Positions 28,401 to 38,400 of a stretch of 64,000 bases of DNA are shown here, piece by piece (position 1 is the first letter of the stretch; the number at the start of each line of letters is the position of its first letter). Location: NCBI RefSeq assembly GCF_037102585.1, contig NW_027043837.1:1-64000 (forward strand), given 5' to 3'. Both the position numbers and the translations under genes were made by a program. Below the pieces are notes generated by a model. It made no database searches. It was not told the origin of the DNA and worked only from the letters and a program-made list of their open reading frames with translations. This DNA is from Saccharomycopsis crataegensis (Eukaryota; Ascomycota; Saccharomycetes; Ascoideales; Saccharomycopsidaceae).

Positions 28401-28864
28401 TTACTCTTTAAGAGCCGGTTAGTCTCCTCAGCTGATAGGAGATTTAGAGTAAGCAGGTTATTGGTTTGATTTTTGTTCTCTTTAATTTCTTGAAATAATG
28501 GTAACAATTCCTGATAAAATTGTATGAAAAAAGGGAGTCCTAAAATGACTTCCTGATCTACGTTCTGGGTGACGAACCCTCTGAAGTTGTAATCGATCTG
28601 ACATGTATTGCGTGATATACACATGTCAACATTGGACCAATAAGCCAACCGTTCATGTGGCTTCCCAAAGGCGTCAAACACCCGACGACTTCTCTTTAAC
28701 GGAATTTCTTGTAGTCCTAACTTTTCCATGGTGCTCTTTTTAATGTAATTAGCAGTTGCGCCACAGTCTAATAGGGCGGTTACATTGATTGAACCTACCT
28801 TAACATTCATAGTAATGAGGGGTAGGTTGAGAGGGTCAGCAGTAGTGGTAATACTAGCCAACAC
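25424..28864 (-). CDS. gypsy-1 Pol polyprotein (PR-RT-RH-IN)
   Basis: About 1146 aa. Protease LLDCGATANYI is near the N-terminus, then reverse transcriptase (LCVDYRGLNEITIK; YLDDVLIF near residue 373), RNase H (TTDASGFTLGAVL; TDHHSL), a zinc-binding integrase N-terminus (HMG...CDIC), the integrase core (MDFITGF, ISDRDPLF, HPETDGQTERLNR) and a GPYKIVKV module typical of gypsy integrase C-termini. Order PR-RT-RH-IN identifies Ty3/gypsy (Metaviridae). It lies in a different frame from gag just after it; Ty3/gypsy elements are known to make Gag-Pol by ribosomal frameshifting, and an A-run that could be slippery lies at the gag end. Looks whole. CTG codons at 27797-27799 and 26096-26098 fall on usually Ser/small positions. 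Confidence 0.92.
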   Translation of the reverse strand: MLASITTTADPLNLPLITMNVKVGSINVTALLDCGATANYIKKSTMEKLGLQEIPLKRSRRVFDAFGKPHERLAYWSNVDMCISRNTCQIDYNFRGFVTQNVDQEVILGLPFFIQFYQELLPLFQEIKENKNQTNNLLTLNLLSAEETNRLLKSKSTECYLALVKMVADDHVTTEQEKVRTTKEEEIFKQYADVFQLKLPEGGSNFTRVKHEIHVLSDSKAPFKAPYRLSPQDRAELKTQINELLRQKLIFPVASPYGAPVLFVKKKDGTKRLCVDYRGLNEITIKSRFPLPRIDDLLDLIKNAKIFSKLDLVSGYHQIAISPADRHKTAMVTPFGQYGWNCMPFGLTNAPATFQLAMNELLLPLEEFCVVYLDDVLIFSTSEAEHRKHIDAVISTLQKAGLIISKRKSEFFLAKVSFLGYQIDAAGVHVEPGKIEAIQRFTVSTPEEAHSFIGLASYYRRFIEHFAELARPVHQYVNGKIEYSDEVKNAVGELKRKLISAPVLMNFDSTKPLRVTTDASGFTLGAVLEHVAPNGKTEGVVAYFSKGLIGAQLRYPVREKELLAIIESLKKWRHYLVAPFEVVTDHHSLTYLNSAKNEGNQRLLRWQDFIADFNFTVKYRPGVTNKAADALSRMKINAMTIDSVGEDEYKADAYFSEVWKVLDGELECPKELKSIIQRYQFAELAGRRQIIYQMTPIDKPRLCVPGGKTRYRLLQGVHTAEAALHMGTTKMLYQLQESGFYWPKMLKTIALFVKKCDICTKVKPTNRRPEGMLQTPTIPAQRWSNLTMDFITGFTPSRGFDSIFVVVDRLTKRAVFVPHKKTDDAEAVANLFMDYVVRDHGLPMSIISDRDPLFISHMWKTLTKMLGVSQDLSTSGHPETDGQTERLNRVLVQLMRTLAASHATEWAKYLGMAQFAYNSQYQLAIRTTPFFADLGYHPRYWQIIHDIPLATAIGDDSMIGGYEFVHRQERILESIQVQLADTQKETTAKVNRKRSDVEYKEGEYVLLHRHAFRTARTSKQKFLPPFQGPYKIVKVLNNTAFQIQVSSRKIITANIQWVRKYHAIHMILPEVESDPWCKENISEIQMIVDLEKDYALVMYPGKADPVPVPETWIRLIPHEKRITLLDELDDFLANNNDRDDSFSEGG

Positions 28865-28887
28865 AACGGGCTCTGGGTTGTGTCGGC

Positions 28888-29718
28888 TTACCAGTTTTTT
28901 GGCCCTTCAACCATGGCAATATCTTGGAAAGGTTCTTCGTCCCTTAAGTCTGCGGATTTAATAGCGGCTTGAGCATCACGAAGTTTTGTGCACTGATGGA
29001 CCATGTGTCCTTCCTCCTGACATAAGTAGCAGCGCAAAACCCTTCTTGGGCCACTTGGACCCCTAGGTCCTTGAGATTGAGGCAATGCGTTGATACGGGT
29101 CCTCTTCGGAGGGGTCTCCCTCATGCTTGATCGGTATGATGGTTGGGTCCGAGTACCAGCAAAAACCTTCATCGCCAAGGGCGCGCCGAAAGAAGCCATA
29201 TCGAGGATGTCAGCATAACGTTGAGCCTCTATAAAACCGCGGGGCTCCTTAGCGACAACATGAATTCTCATGTCTCTCTTGAGCCCCTGTATGTAGGTGG
29301 CCAAGAGATGGGCGGGGTTTGGGTTGTCTAATTGATTAACCAAACGGTCGAAGCTCCGATTGTAGGCGTTGACGGACGTGGTTTGGGACAATTCTGCGAG
29401 TTGATTGAGAAGCATCTGCTGGAAGTTTGCCGGTAAAAAGTAGGCTCTGAAACTGGTGAGCATGTCACTGAGATCGGAATCGGTTGACTTTTCATCAGCC
29501 GTGGCTAAAAACTTCGCATACCAGGTCATCGCATCCCCCCGGAGTTTCACCGAAATCAAAAGGAGTTTTCCCTCTCGGGATCCGGATAGTTTGGGCATAA
29601 TAATCTTAAAGTGATCCATCCAAGAGAGAATCAATGATAGGTCGTCGGATCCGTCGTCGGATCCGTCGTAGACCGGCATGTTGTTCAACAACAACTTTTC
29701 GCGTTCCGCGTTATTCAT
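28888..29718 (-). CDS. gypsy-1 Gag
   Basis: 276 aa from ATG 29718. Retrotransposon Gag (capsid) region with MTWYAKFL and LLNQLAELSQTTSVNAYNR stretches, then one CCHC zinc knuckle CYLCQEEGHMVHQC near residue 227. It would form the virus-like particle and bind element RNA. An internal DGSDDGSDD repeat lies near the N-terminus. It starts 7 bp from the primer-binding site, so the leader is very short. Confidence 0.88.
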   Translation of the reverse strand: MNNAEREKLLLNNMPVYDGSDDGSDDLSLILSWMDHFKIIMPKLSGSREGKLLLISVKLRGDAMTWYAKFLATADEKSTDSDLSDMLTSFRAYFLPANFQQMLLNQLAELSQTTSVNAYNRSFDRLVNQLDNPNPAHLLATYIQGLKRDMRIHVVAKEPRGFIEAQRYADILDMASFGAPLAMKVFAGTRTQPSYRSSMRETPPKRTRINALPQSQGPRGPSGPRRVLRCYLCQEEGHMVHQCTKLRDAQAAIKSADLRDEEPFQDIAMVEGPKNW

Positions 29719-29724
29719 TTTAAA

Positions 29725-29740
29725 CCTAGTGGTGCTACCA
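29725..29740 (-). promoter_or_regulatory. gypsy-1 primer-binding site
   Basis: Reads TGGTAGCACCACTAGG on the element strand, 2 bp inside the 5' LTR. It is complementary to a tRNA 3' end CCTAGTGGTGCTACCA, which resembles initiator tRNA-Met of yeasts (the Ty3 primer). The same site follows the gypsy-2 and gypsy-3 5' LTRs. Confidence 0.82.
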
Positions 29741-29742
29741 AA

Positions 29743-30071
29743 TGTTACACTCTGCTTCTTGTCGATGATTGTTCTCGACCAAGAAGATTCAAATTAGGTG
29801 ATCACAAAGATGATCCTTTTCTTAAACTAAATAAAGGTGAAAACAAGAGGAATGTTGAATCCTTAAATAAATAAAATGATTGAAACTAATAATGGGGTGT
29901 TGGACCCGTTCTGGGAATAAAAGGCTAAACATAAGGCGATACGACAAGGATAAGAAATAAGCGGTGGGACATAAAGTGATACCTCGATGAGGTAATGCAG
30001 ATCATGGTTTCGTATGGTACCATACCGTTGGTAACCAGGACTCAACCCAACCATGATCCAATAATATAACA
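29743..30071 (-). repeat. gypsy-1 5' LTR
   Basis: 329 bp, TGTTACACTCTGC to TAATATAACA on the plus strand, uninterrupted. It contains the 14-bp palindrome GTATGGTACCATAC and the CCAAGAAGATTC site at which other copies carry LINE insertions. Confidence 0.92.
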
Positions 30072-30076
30072 AAATG

Positions 30077-30121
30077 TGTTACACTTTGCTTTTTGTACAT
30101 GATTGTTCTTGACCAAGAAGA
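30077..30121 (-). repeat. older G1 LTR fragment
   Basis: Forty-five bases (TGTTACACTTTGC to CCAAGAAGA), diverged from the gypsy-1 LTR at several positions. Removing gypsy-1 would leave this LTR at the same 12-bp distance from tRNA-Arg. LINE-A copy A8 interrupts it at the recurrent AAGA site. Confidence 0.8.
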
Positions 30122-30861
30122 GCAATTTATGGAAGAATCCATTCCACCAATTGGGATTAATATCCAAAGAAAGAGATGATGATTATGAAAATATTCAAAC
30201 TACCACACCAGCTATCAACAGAAAGCATCAAATCACCCCTCCTCCGGTTAATCAAGTTAGAAAGGCCTCCAAAAAGAAGGCATCCGTCAAACCAAAGAAA
30301 ATCCTTCAAAGGGAGAAACCAGCTGAAACCAAGCAAGAGTCAGCCAAACCAGGAATTAAGTTGAATGTGTTTAGATCCCATCCAATTACCCCAAAATCTA
30401 ATCAAACCTTGTCCAACCCAACTTCTACCCCAGCTTCTACCCCAAAATCTACCCCAATCTCTACCCCAATTTTGACCAAAATTAACACCACCAAGCCTTC
30501 AGCACCAAAACCATTTGTACCAAAATCTATTAAGTTAGTCATTAAAGACCCACACCCATCAGTGACATCAAAACTGGCACAAACTGGCTCTAAAGAGCCA
30601 ACCCTGTCTGAATCAAGTGCAGAACCTGATAAAGATAATGACGAAGAATATGATGAGGAGTATGAAAATGATGGAGAATACATCTATGATGCAAAAGACG
30701 AATATGAGGATTCAGAAGAATATGAGGAGGATGAAATGCTACTGGGTGATGAAATTCCAGTACATGAGAAAACAGAATTAACACCAACCAATGATGATTT
30801 GTCAACTCTGGAAGCTGAAGCAACCAGAAACAAACAGACAAATCAAAATTCCAATGAATAA
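30122..30861 (+). pseudogene. LINE-A ORF1 C-terminal fragment
   Basis: The last roughly 246 codons of ORF1, starting SNLWKNPFHQLG, with fewer STPK repeats than copy A5 and the same acidic Tyr-rich tail. It ends with TAA 5 nt before the ORF2 ATG. The zinc-knuckle region is missing because of 5' truncation. Confidence 0.9.
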
Positions 30862-31557
30862 ACATAATGATTATTAAAATCAATACTCAAAATATACAAC
30901 GGAGTCGTATCAGCGACCAGTTGGTAATAAGTTTCACCCAAAAATCCAATGTGTCTTTGCTCCAAGAACTAAATCTATCAGAAGACTTTTCGTTTCAGTT
31001 CGATAACAAAGTCATATACTATAATTCAACCTGTTCCAGAACAGCAATAATTGTTGATGATTCTATTCCAGTGTTAGGATCCAAATTAGCAGGTATTACT
31101 GTCCAACATGAACTCCAAAAACACATCACGGATGTCTTAATTGAATTAGAAAATAACCAAGCACTCTGGATTATAACCTTGTATAATCCAAATCAATACC
31201 AAAAGCAAAATCAGATCCATGATCAGCTCAAACTCAGTTTACTTGCCCAACATCAGAATCTTCAAACTAGATTCCCAGGAAAGACAATCAACATCATGTT
31301 AGCTGGTGATTTTAATAATTTTATTGATCGTTCGGACTCCCTAAATTATAGAAGCCGTGAAGACTCAGTTGCTGAATCCTTAACTAATCTCATTACTTTG
31401 TTGAACTTGAAGGACTCATTCAATTCAATCAAACATAACATCAAGAAAACATTCACTAATAAAGCATCAGAATTAGGGAAAAGCCGGAGATTGGATAGGT
31501 TCTATATCACTGGGAGCTTCTTAAAAAACAAAGAAAACAAATGGAATATGACACAAA

Positions 31558-31959
31558 TGTTGAGTTGACAATCCAAAGTCATATATTGGGTTTTGTACAG
31601 ATGGCTCAACGGTTAACACGAGTATCAATGTGTTGAATAGATCCTGGGTTCGAGTCTCGGATAAGACGGTTTATTTACCATGGCTGAGCAATATATAATC
31701 TGCATGTGATTATGACTCAGCCTAATAATTAGTCATTGTGCATATGATTAATCATCTAGAATGTTCTAGATGGATGTATGATTACAAATCATATATATTG
31801 GTCTTATTATAAATATGGGGCCTCTCCCCATAGTTTGAGTTTATATTTTGTTATTTAAATAGTTAGTTAGTTAAGAAGAATAAGAATAATAACAAGGATA
31901 GTTTGATAGTATTTGTTATTGGTAATGACTACTGTAACTAGGGTTACAAAACTACAACA
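31558..31959 (+). repeat. copia-B solo LTR
   Basis: 402 bp, TGTTGAGTTGACAATCC to AAACTACAACA, flanked by ACAAA on both sides. Same length as every other copia-B LTR in the window. It contains the tRNA-like segment (31590-31662), a heat-shock element and a TATAAATA box. Confidence 0.93.
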
Positions 31960-32393
31960 ACAAACAAATCATTTTGGGAAAAGATCCACACATGATTCAG
32001 TTACAGTGGAGTTGACTTTAACTTCATCCAAGGCTTACTATAATATGAAGAGATATAGATTGACCGACAGAATCATTAATGTTCTCAGGCACCAATCTAT
32101 AAATGAAGATATCCAAGGAACCGATGAATTAATAATTGATATTAAATGCAAAGCAGAAAAACTCAAACACATGTTGAAAAAAGTGAAAGTGCCTGAACTT
32201 GATAAAATGACGGAATATTATCAACATATTAACCAAGTTTTCCACCAATATCAAGAACAACGTCCAATAAAACAGCTAAAAGATGTAGAAGGGACACTAG
32301 TTCAATCTCATGAAGAGAAGAGAAAAATGGATTCCTTCATAACAATGGAAGAACTCAAACTGGCAATTGATTCGGCAAATTTGAAGTCCACAC

Positions 32394-32795
32394 TGTTGAA
32401 GTTTTGTAACCCTAGTTACAGTAGTCATTACCAATAACAAATACTATCAAACTATCCTTGTTATTATTCTTATTCTTCTTAACTAACTAACTATTTAAAT
32501 AACAAAATATAAACTCAAACTATGGGGAGAGGCCCCATATTTATAATAAGACCAATATATATGATTTGTAATCATACATCCATCTAGAACATTCTAGATG
32601 ATTAATCATATGCACAATGACTAATTATTAGGCTGAGTCATAATCACATGCAGATTATATATTGCTCAGCCATGGTAAATAAACCGTCTTATCCGAGACT
32701 CGAACCGGGGATCTATTCAACACATTGATACCCGTGTTAACCGTTGAGCCATCTGTACAAAACCCAATATATGACTTTGGATTGTCAACTCAACA
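32394..32795 (-). repeat. copia-B solo LTR
   Basis: 402 bp in the opposite orientation to the previous one, flanked by CACAC. Solo LTRs form by recombination between the two LTRs of a full element. Confidence 0.93.
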
Positions 32796-35126
32796 CACAC
32801 CGGGCATAGATGGAATCCCATACAAATTTTATAAGGAATTATTTCCCCAAATCAAAAACATCCTTCTTCAAGAATTTAACCACATTCTAACTGAAGGAAA
32901 TTTACCATTCCACTACCGAACTATACTCTTTAACATCATACCAAAGCCTGGAAAGTCAAAAGAAAACATTGGAAACTATAGGCCGATAGCCCTTATCAAC
33001 ACTAATCTTCGATTATTATCCACAATAATTAATAATAGGTTGTTGAAGCACTTGCCTGATATCATAGGGGAAGATCAAGCTGGTTTCATTCCAGGCCGGT
33101 CATCGTTCTCCAACATCACCATTTTCAGAGAAATGTTAGATAGTCTAATTCATCCAAAAGATAAAACGCATATAATACCAAATCCACAAAAGCTGATACT
33201 CATTGTGGATTTGGAGAAAGCGTTCGATAGGATATCTCACGAATATATGGAACAACTATTGTCCCATTTAAATTTTGGAAAAAAATTAGCCAAGTTAATC
33301 ATCAACATCCTCAAGCAGACAACGGGATCCTTATACATCAACAACATGACCGGCCCATTATTCAATTTAAAAAATGGTACCCTCCAAGGTAATCCGTTTT
33401 CCCCTTCATTATTTGCATTAGCAGTAGAACCTTTACTACGATCTATCAAACAGAATACCAGAGGCCATAGTTACCAAGGAGATTTGATACCTGAAGCATA
33501 TAGCAGTCAACATTTATCTTGCTTTTGCTGATGATATCACAGTTTTCCTCAAAGATAAAAGAGATTATTCCAAAACAATGAAATGTATTAGACTATTTGA
33601 AAAATTCAGTGGCAGCAAACTCAATGAAAAGAAATCCCAACTAATCATACCAACTGATACTTATCCATTTTTGACACCATTCCCATTTGAGATTGCTGAT
33701 GAAAACTTTCAATTGACATATTTGGGGATAACTATTGGGCCATCAGTGACATTTTGGCCGGAAACATTGCAGCGTGACCTCTATATCAAGTACAAGTTAT
33801 CAAACATGACCAGCTTGCTGATTCAATCAAAAATAGAAGCATTCAACACATATATTGCATCCAAGTTCTATTACAAAGAACTACACCAACCTTTGTTACC
33901 CAATCAGTTGAATCAAATTGACACATCGATTAAGTTATTGGTCAAGCAAGATACACCTATTTCTTTGGATACACTCAAGACACACAACAACAAAGGCGGT
34001 TTCTCAATGATTGATTTAAAGTCTCAACTCCAACACCGAAGAGCCAAAATTTTCCAGGATTTGTTTTTGGATAGTCACACTAAATATAACCAGATATTAC
34101 GTTTCAAAATCCAATCAAGTATCAACAACATCATTCAAAAAACATCACCAACAAAATCACCAAAGGATGATTATATCAAAACTCATTATTGGTGGGTGGT
34201 ATTACTTGAACTAGCGGATGACATTGAGAATACCAATGATTCAATTTCCTTAGAAGTTATGAATAGCAGCACATTCTCAGATGCTGAACGGACAGCGTAC
34301 TGGGATTTCAGAAAAGTTCTTGGTATAAAGAAACGTACAATCAGGTTGAAGCCAATGAAGATTGGAATTGAAGATTTGAAAAATTCAATTGAAAAAGGGA
34401 TTCCTGAAAAATATCAACAACACATTCCAATTAGAATTAAGGATTTTGACCATACTAAAGGAAGTAAAAAACAACGGGAAAAACAAGATGTCAAAAACAC
34501 TCATGGATATTACTGGGATGAATCAGAAACAAGTTGATAACTTTTGGCATAACCTCAAAAAATTCAACCAACATTTCCCGGGGAAATATCAAAATATTCA
34601 CATCTTTCATTTGGGCATTGAAAATCACAATTACGTAAATAATCATTGTGACTATTGCAGCAAAAAATTAACCAGATATGATGAACCCCAATATGCCCCA
34701 AAGGAAATCCAATTTGAAATCATGAAGCACCATCTTATTGAATGTCCATTGGCCCAGAAACTTTGGAAAAAAATTGACTTGAATATCCCATTAACCTGGC
34801 AAACAATCATTACCCCTGCCACAAACATGAACGAAACCAGAACGATCGATAGATATCTAGGTTTCCAACGAAAATTATCAAGATTGAAATCCAAAAGGCA
34901 TTTCAATTGTCATATGGCCGTTGATTCAATGATCTTCTTGCTTGAAAGCAATATCTTTTAAGCGGAGAAGAAGAAATAGGTGGGGAAAAACAAGAAAATA
35001 AAATCAAAAAAAAAAACAACAATTAAAAACCTTAAAAACGCATAAAAACATTTTTTCATAATAATAGGGTTTTTCACCATTAATGGTTTTCCCTTAACAC
35101 TTTAATTTTCAAACTACATTAAGTAG

Positions 35127-35449
35127 TGTTGTAGTTTTGTAACTCTAGTTACAAAAGACATTGATAACAATAATATTCAATAATATTTATTCCCTTGTTA
35201 TACTTGTTTTACTTGTTTTACTTGTTAACTATCTAAATTATATAAAGGACAAACTCAGACTATGGGGGGCATGGCCCATATTTATATTAATCTCAATGGG
35301 TTCTAGAAGGTTCCATAAGCTCTAGAATGTTCCATTCTAGAAGGTTCCATAAGTTCTAGAAGGTTCCATGAGTTCTAGAATGTTCCATAAGTTCTAGAAG
35401 GTTCCATGAACAATGACTAACCACATAACTTTGGATTGCCAACTCAACA
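35127..35449 (-). repeat. copia-A 3' LTR
   Basis: 323 bp, TGTTGTAGTTTTG to CCAACTCAACA, with six heat-shock units (35301-35405) and an extra TTTTACTTG copy relative to the 5' LTR. Confidence 0.93.
35301..35405 (-). promoter_or_regulatory. heat-shock element array (6 units)
   Basis: Six GAA-nn-TTC-nn-GAA-like units, predicted binding sites for heat-shock factor, in the 3' LTR. Confidence 0.8.
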
Positions 35450-35456
35450 CCCTCTC

Positions 35457-38400
35457 TCAATTCAAAGTCTCCATACCACAGAGCCTTCTCAACTCCAAGA
35501 ATTGAGGGGCAGCAAGACCTTTTGTAAACATATCAGCAATCATAACACCAGTGCTCAAATACTCCAAATTGATAGAGCCAGATCCAATGTGGTCCCTGAT
35601 AAAGTGAGTCCTGATGTCAATGTGTTTGGTGCGATGATGGAAAGCTGGATGCTTTGCCATCTCAATACACCCTTGGTTATCATCAAACATCCTCACTGGA
35701 CCAGTATTGATCCCAAATTCCTTGAACACTTGCATTAGCCATAATGCTTCCTTGACTCCTTCACTTAGTGACATGTATTCAGCCTCTGCCGTAGAAAGAG
35801 CAACAGTAGCTTGCTTCTTAGATCTCCATGTGATTGCACCATTGGCATATTTGAACACAAACCCAGTAGTAGACTTTCTGTCTGACTTATCTCCAGCCCA
35901 GTCAGCATCACAGTATCCAAGAAGCTCACCGTTATCATTATTGCCAGCCTCATATCTTATTCCCAAATCTTTGGTTCCTTTCAAGTATCTTAAAACTCTC
36001 TTTGCTGCCTTGTAATGCACCTCCTTTGGTTCCTTGAGGTATCTGGATAGAACACCGACGATATAGCTGATATCGCTTCTAACAGTATTAGCAGCAAACA
36101 ATAATTTTCCAACCAAAGATCTGTAAGCTGTGGCATCACAATCCTCAGCACTGTTGTCCACCAAGGTGAGCTCCTGACCAGCAATAGTAGGCGTCTTATC
36201 GTGGTTGCAATTCTCCGTTCCAAATTCCTTCAACATAGAGCCAATATAGTCTTTCAAGCTCATGTTAATACCTCCATTATCTTGCGAGATATTGATACCC
36301 AAAAATTTCCTGACTATTCCCAAGTCCTTCATCTTGAAGACATTCATCAATTCACTTTTCACTTTCCTGATGGCAAAATCTGAGGTACCAGTTATCAATA
36401 AATCATCAACGTAAAGCGCAACCATCACAAAAGACTTTTCGGATTTCCTTGAATATAGACAATATTCAGCACCGTTTCTGACAAAACCAAGCGACGACAA
36501 AACACTGTGGATTCTTTCATTCCACACCAAGGGAGCCTGTTTCAAACCATACAAGCTTTTCTTCAATCTCAAGACACTGGTTTCCCTTCCTTTAACCACA
36601 TACCCTTCCGGCTGTGTCATGTATAATTCTTCTTGAAGAAACCCATTGAGAAAAGCTGTCTTGACATCCATCTGATGAACTGCCATTCCATTCTTGGCAG
36701 CGATACTCAACATCAACCTGATAGATTCATAACGCACCACAGGTGAGAATGTCTCATTGTAGTCAATACCCTTCACCTGTGTGAAACCTCGAGCAACAAG
36801 TCTTCCCTTGAAGACTCCGTTATCTTTCTTTGCAAAGACCCAACGACATGTAATTGGCTTTCTTCCTTTCGGCAACTCGACCAATTCATAAGTGGAATTC
36901 TCCTTGTGAGCCGCAATTTCTTCGTCACAAGCGCGCTTCCATTCTGCACTTTCGTTGCTCTTCATGGCTTCCTTATAATTTCCAGGAACATCACTTCCAC
37001 CAGCCAAAGCAGCAGCTTCACCAGCCATAAAACAAGAGGCAACATAATTCACAGGTTTGTACTCTAACAACTTGCCTTCGGCATCATCATTCAGTTCTGA
37101 TTCCTCATCACAATCACTTGGCTGTTCAACATGTGGCTCAATTTCCGAAACCACCAAGTTGTCATTGCTACTACCATTAGGAACAAAAGAAGTAAGCTCT
37201 TTTGAGCTACTATCGTTTCTGTATTTCTTCCTTTGTGGTTTCTCAATAGCAATTTCCCTCTCTGAATCTGAACTGAATGTATCAGATTCTTGTTCAACTT
37301 CTGCCAAGATCCCAAATGGATTTCTTTTAATCAAACCTGTACTTTTCTTGGGTCTAGAACCCGATGATCTTTTCCTTTTTGTAGCAGTAACCAACTTGAA
37401 CTCTTCTGAAACCATCCTTGATGGGATTAACTCTCCAGTGGCATCCTCATCATCGTCTATGATTCTCATTTCCACGTCTTTGCTTGAGGAAACAGTGGAC
37501 TCTCTTTCTGAATCATCCAAATCGGAAACCATTCGTTCATCATCAACCGAGATCTCACTTGCAACATCCTCTAAGTCTGGATCACTTATAACAGGGCCTG
37601 GTGCAACGCCACCAGCAAAACCCATACCACCAGAGCTGCTTACCTTAGCAATCTCTCTATCCACATCAGTGACTCGCTTCACATCCTGATAGTAATATCT
37701 TGACTCATCAAATCTGACCTGAGTCGCCACAATAATCTTGTTGGCAGCAGGATCAAAAATTCTGTACGCACAGTGATCTCTATCATACCCGAGCATCACT
37801 CCAACCTTGGCGGTAGCATCAAATTTTCCATTTCTCAAACTGTTTGGTATAACCACATATGCAAGGGAACCAAAGCAGCGAAGATGGTCAAGGCCCGGCT
37901 TGTATCCATACCAACGACCATATGGTGTGTGGAAATTAATAACGCGGGATGGCGTCCTGTTAATCAAATAAACAGCCGTGCGGACACCTTCAGACCAAAA
38001 CTGAACCGGCATAGAAGCCCCAATAATTAAAGACCTAGTTTTGTCTTGAATTGTCCGATGCATTCTTTCAGCAACACCATTTTGATAACTATGGTGTGGC
38101 ACAGTCAACTCATGGGCAATACCTTTGCTTCTCATGAAATCATGCAACTTTCCTGTAACAAATTCACCACCATTATCAGTGCGGATAGTTCCCACGGTAA
38201 ACTCTTTTCCCCGAGACTTGAACATTGTTTCGGTGTATGTAATAAACTCAATAATCCTGTCAGCACACTCTGACTTGTTTTTCAAACACTTAACCTCCAC
38301 AAACTTGGAATACCCGTCGACAATAGTGAGAAAATATTTGCTCGAATCAATAGACCCATAATTGATTGGGCCACACACGTCCATATGCAACAATTGTAAA

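Larger units (their letters stand above)
21568..30071 (-). mobile_element. gypsy-1, Ty3/gypsy LTR retrotransposon (with nested LINE chain)
   Basis: The element itself is about 5 kb: two LTRs of about 329 bp, primer-binding site, gag, pol with integrase last, and a polypurine tract at the pol end. The 3' LTR is split by 3.5 kb of poly(A) insertions (21616-25138). AAATG flanks both ends (21563-21567 and 30072-30076), a 5-bp target duplication. The LTRs differ at about three positions, so insertion was recent. The LTR-element part looks whole apart from the nested insertion. Confidence 0.9.
30867..34961 (+). pseudogene. LINE-A ORF2, disrupted
   Basis: Starts at ATG 30867 with a complete endonuclease up to the first copia-B LTR. 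Between the two LTRs about 43 codons are missing (HEE joins EEKRKMDS, probably through a short GAAGAG repeat). After the second LTR the RT resumes at TPGIDGIPYKF. One extra T near 33513 shifts the frame before the FADD box, and a further deletion near 34490 shifts it again. Dead as a gene. Confidence 0.9.

Noticed and set aside
31590-31662. functional tRNA-His gene in the copia-B LTR
   Set aside because: A GTG triplet can be placed in a loop, but the acceptor stem does not pair and the anticodon arm is only 4 bp. It is kept as a tRNA-like segment, not a tRNA gene.
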